Below, piece by piece: positions 5,460 to 6,604 of a stretch of 6,604 nt of DNA. Each line of letters starts with the position of its first letter. Within the stretch, counting starts at the first letter, position 1. The stretch is from CALARM01 sp040217695. GTDB lineage: Bacteria; Vulcanimicrobiota; SpSt-956; JAKJGF01. The position numbers and the translations under genes are program-made. Below the pieces are notes generated by a model, which saw only the letters and a list, made by a program, of their open reading frames with translations, was not told the DNA's origin and ran no database searches. Where the stretch lies: the NCBI GenBank assembly GCA_040217695.1, contig JBEHWO010000371.1, positions 1 through 6,604 on the forward strand. Reading direction: 5' to 3'.

Positions 5460-5879
5460 TTAGAACATACTTTGCATTAATCCGCCGCCCATTGCTCCGG
5501 CTCCGGCCACTGCGCCGCTGCCTGCTCCAAGGAAACCACCGATACTACCTGCTGCTGCGAATGCAAAGGAACCACCGCCACCTGCACCTGCTCCGGCCAT
5601 TGCGCCTACTCCGCCCATTCCACCCATTTCGAATGGTGGTTTTCCCATACCGGGACAGCATCCGCCACCCATCATTTTCTGCATCATCTGCATCATTTTT
5701 TTCATCATTTTCTGCATTTTCTTCATCATTTTGTGCTTCGGTCCGTGAGGTCCGTGAGGTCCGTGAGGTCCGCCGGGTCCTCCCATCTGGCCCATACCGC
5801 CCTGCATTCCCTGGTCTCCGCCAAAATAATTATTAATTACTGTTGTGTTATTTTGCTTATTTCCAATTCCTATTCCCAT
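5460..5879 (-). CDS. Gly/Met/His-rich low-complexity protein, paralogue A
   Basis: I do not recognise this 139-residue protein. Its order is: MGIGIGN and an Asn-rich NTTVINNYFGG segment (1-21); Gly/Met linker (22-37); three HGP units plus a fourth His (H39, H42, H45, H49); a Met/Lys/Gln stretch (51-70) resembling an amphipathic helix; GGGCCPGMGKPPF (71-83) with adjacent Cys 74-75; a Gly/Ala-rich part with SFAFAAAGSIGGFLG (104-118); and the terminus MQSMF. It has no signal peptide. His, Met and Cys clusters could bind a soft metal such as copper, but this is inference. A structural, self-assembling role is equally possible. GAAAGGA lies ten bases before the ATG. It shares N terminus, Met stretch, GSIGGFLG motif, leader and terminator style with the 6048-6545 gene. 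Its higher GC than neighbours follows from glycine and proline codons. Confidence 0.82.
   Translation of the reverse strand: MGIGIGNKQNNTTVINNYFGGDQGMQGGMGQMGGPGGPHGPHGPHGPKHKMMKKMQKMMKKMMQMMQKMMGGGCCPGMGKPPFEMGGMGGVGAMAGAGAGGGGSFAFAAAGSIGGFLGAGSGAVAGAGAMGGGLMQSMF
5740..5772 (-). repeat. 9-bp tandem repeat encoding His-Gly-Pro
   Basis: The plus strand shows three exact GGTCCGTGA units (5740-5748, 5749-5757, 5758-5766) and a partial fourth. On the minus strand they encode the HGP repeats of paralogue A. Exact identity at DNA level points to recent expansion by slippage; copy changes would stay in frame. Confidence 0.85.
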
Positions 5880-5896
5880 TTTTCACTCATCCTTTC
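5880..5896 (-). promoter_or_regulatory. Conserved ribosome-binding leader of paralogue A
   Basis: The 17 bases before the start codon (GAAAGGATGAGTG then AAAA) differ at one base from those before paralogue B (6546-6562). GAAAGGA is the Shine-Dalgarno element, ten bases from the ATG. The leader also contains an out-of-frame ATG (5888-5890) that opens a six-codon frame, MSEKWE, whose TAG (5870-5872) lies just inside the main gene. Confidence 0.7.
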
Positions 5897-5940
5897 TTGA
5901 AACTTTTTTATTAAATCTGAGGTTAATTTCTTTTTCATCT

Positions 5941-5970
5941 TAGATATCACGACAAATTTATAAATGTAAA
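5941..5970 (-). promoter_or_regulatory. Possible promoter of paralogue A
   Basis: TTTACA (5965-5970) and TATCTA (5941-5946) on the minus strand are 18 bases apart, predicting a start near 5934 and a leader of about 55 nt. It lies between the terminator of paralogue B and the start of A, where a promoter is needed. Confidence 0.45.
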
Positions 5971-6000
5971 GAGGGTATATAAAAAAAATTGCAGGAAATA

Positions 6001-6028
6001 AAAAAAGAGAGATTCCTCTCTCTTTTTT
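6001..6028 (-). terminator. AG-rich hairpin terminator after paralogue B
   Basis: A 12-bp stem (6001-6012 with 6017-6028) has a GAGAGA/TCTCTC core, a TTCC loop, A-run and T-run arms, and starts 20 bases past the TGA of the 6048-6545 gene. Its architecture is almost that of the terminator at 5412-5445, differing mainly in the loop. Confidence 0.88.
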
Positions 6029-6047
6029 ATTCGGATATTTATTTAAC

Positions 6048-6545
6048 TCAGAAGCCAAAACCCGGTAACTGGGCACTGATGCCAATACCGCCGGAAATTC
6101 CGAGTCCGCCGCCGCCCATACCTATACCAAGACTGCCGGAAATTCCGAGTCCGCCGCCGCCCATACCAAGGAATCCACCTATGGATCCGCCTAACTGATC
6201 ACCCATACCCATACCCATACCGCCGGCTCCTGCCATTGCAAATGCTCCGCCAGGCCCTGCTGATGCAAATGCTCCTGCTCCACCCATACCATCCATTCCG
6301 CCCATCATTGGATTCATTCCGCCCATTCCCTGCTGCATTGGATTACACTGGCCACCGCCCATCATCTGCATCATTTTCATCATCATCTGCATCATCATCA
6401 TCATCATCTGCTGAGGACCACCCATCTGACCCATACCGCCCATTTCACCACCGGGGAATCCTCCCATCTGCTGCATCTGATTGCCACCATAATAATTATT
6501 AACAACTGTTGTATTAGATTTCTGATTTCCTATTCCTATTCCCAT
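6048..6545 (-). CDS. Gly/Met-rich low-complexity protein, paralogue B
   Basis: This 165-residue protein of unknown family parallels paralogue A. It starts MGIGIGN plus NTTVVNNYYGG (11-21), then has a Gly/Met linker with MGGMGQMGGP (35-44). A Met-dominated stretch (47-62) includes six Met in a row, followed by GGGQCNPM with the single Cys 67. A Gly/Ala/Phe part (90-109) and GSIGGFLG (120-127) follow. B lacks the HGP repeats of A. Instead it ends in two 15-residue units built on GGGGLGISG (about 129-143 and 144-158), then QLPGFGF. There is no signal peptide and no recognisable catalytic motif. The regular Gly-x-Gly-Ile pattern could form stacked beta structure or glycine-mediated packing, as an inference. 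GAAAGGA precedes the ATG by ten bases. Both the leader and the downstream hairpin match those of A, so the whole unit appears duplicated. Confidence 0.82.
   Translation of the reverse strand: MGIGIGNQKSNTTVVNNYYGGNQMQQMGGFPGGEMGGMGQMGGPQQMMMMMMQMMMKMMQMMGGGQCNPMQQGMGGMNPMMGGMDGMGGAGAFASAGPGGAFAMAGAGGMGMGMGDQLGGSIGGFLGMGGGGLGISGSLGIGMGGGGLGISGGIGISAQLPGFGF
6091..6167 (-). repeat. 45-bp-period tandem repeat inside paralogue B
   Basis: Two identical 32-base blocks (6091-6122 and 6136-6167) are offset by 45 bases and encode the repeated GGGGLGIS segment on the minus strand. The absence of any synonymous difference in the blocks suggests recent duplication or homogenisation. Confidence 0.85.
6391..6408 (-). 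repeat. Trinucleotide run encoding six methionines
   Basis: Six consecutive ATC on the plus strand are GAT/ATG-phase repeats on the minus strand, read as consecutive ATG codons (Met 47-52) in paralogue B. Such a microsatellite could change length by slippage without breaking the frame. Confidence 0.8.
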
Positions 6546-6562
6546 TTTCCACTCATCCTTTC
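6546..6562 (-). promoter_or_regulatory. Conserved ribosome-binding leader of paralogue B
   Basis: This is the counterpart of 5880-5896, with one substitution in 17 bases. The out-of-frame ATG (6554-6556) opens MSGKWE and ends at TAG 6536-6538. Further upstream, ATTAAACATCAGAT resembles ATTAACCTCAGAT in front of paralogue A, so similarity extends beyond the ribosome-binding site. Confidence 0.7.
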
Positions 6563-6598
6563 ATTTTTACGTCTGCGTCATCTGATGTTTAATTATTC

Positions 6599-6604
6599 AT
6601 TATA
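6599..6604 (-). promoter_or_regulatory. Possible -10 box of paralogue B at the window edge
   Basis: A perfect TATAAT occupies the last six bases on the minus strand and would start transcription near 6592, giving a leader of about 47 nt, similar to paralogue A. The -35 region is outside the window. Confidence 0.45.

Noticed and set aside
5870..5938. 22-codon frame MKKKLTSDLIKKFQERMSEKWE-type upstream of paralogue A
   Set aside because: The predicted transcription start near 5934 would remove its ATG, its ribosome-binding site is weak, and paralogue B has a stop codon in the same position, so only the last codons are shared.
6391..6408. Trinucleotide run as a phase-variation switch
   Set aside because: Gain or loss of 3-bp units keeps the frame, so it cannot switch the gene on or off; only protein length would vary.
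5492..6502. Plus-strand open frames opposite the Gly/Met-rich genes
   Set aside because: Their Arg/Ser/Pro-rich translations come from the complement of Gly and Met codons. They have no start signals and cross repeats.

Overview
The window is AT-rich bacterial DNA in which every gene I can support lies on the minus strand, so transcription runs from the right edge to the left. Bacterial hallmarks are Shine-Dalgarno sites, sigma70-type promoters, intrinsic terminators and signal peptides. The two tRNAs do not encode their 3' CCA. I cannot name the phylum: the proteins look like those of a low-GC, poorly characterised lineage, and no gene here is a reliable taxonomic marker.

In transcription order, the right end (5412-6604) holds two paralogous genes for small proteins rich in glycine and methionine. 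Each has its own promoter-like element, a nearly identical ribosome-binding leader and an almost identical AG-rich hairpin terminator. They look like a duplicated transcription unit of unknown function and are the most novel item here. Next (4069-5175) come two GNAT-fold acetyltransferase-like genes that resemble each other and have unusual acetyl-CoA-binding loops. The second-transcribed gene is separated from the first by a 7-bp CGTGACG tandem repeat, and a shorter inverted copy lies upstream of the first.

The centre (602-3953) is a tight four-gene cluster read leftward: a cytoplasmic-looking protein with a zinc ribbon between two copies of a helical repeat; an exported protein with about eleven TPR units; a small secreted SdrD B-like domain protein whose start overlaps the TPR gene's stop; and a DUF697-like membrane protein. 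Spacing and coupling suggest one transcript, probably for an envelope-associated assembly, but its role is unknown.

The left end (1-466) has a strong promoter driving tRNA-Ile(GAT) and tRNA-Ala(TGC), closed by an intrinsic terminator. The first 36 codons of an exported protein then run off the left edge.
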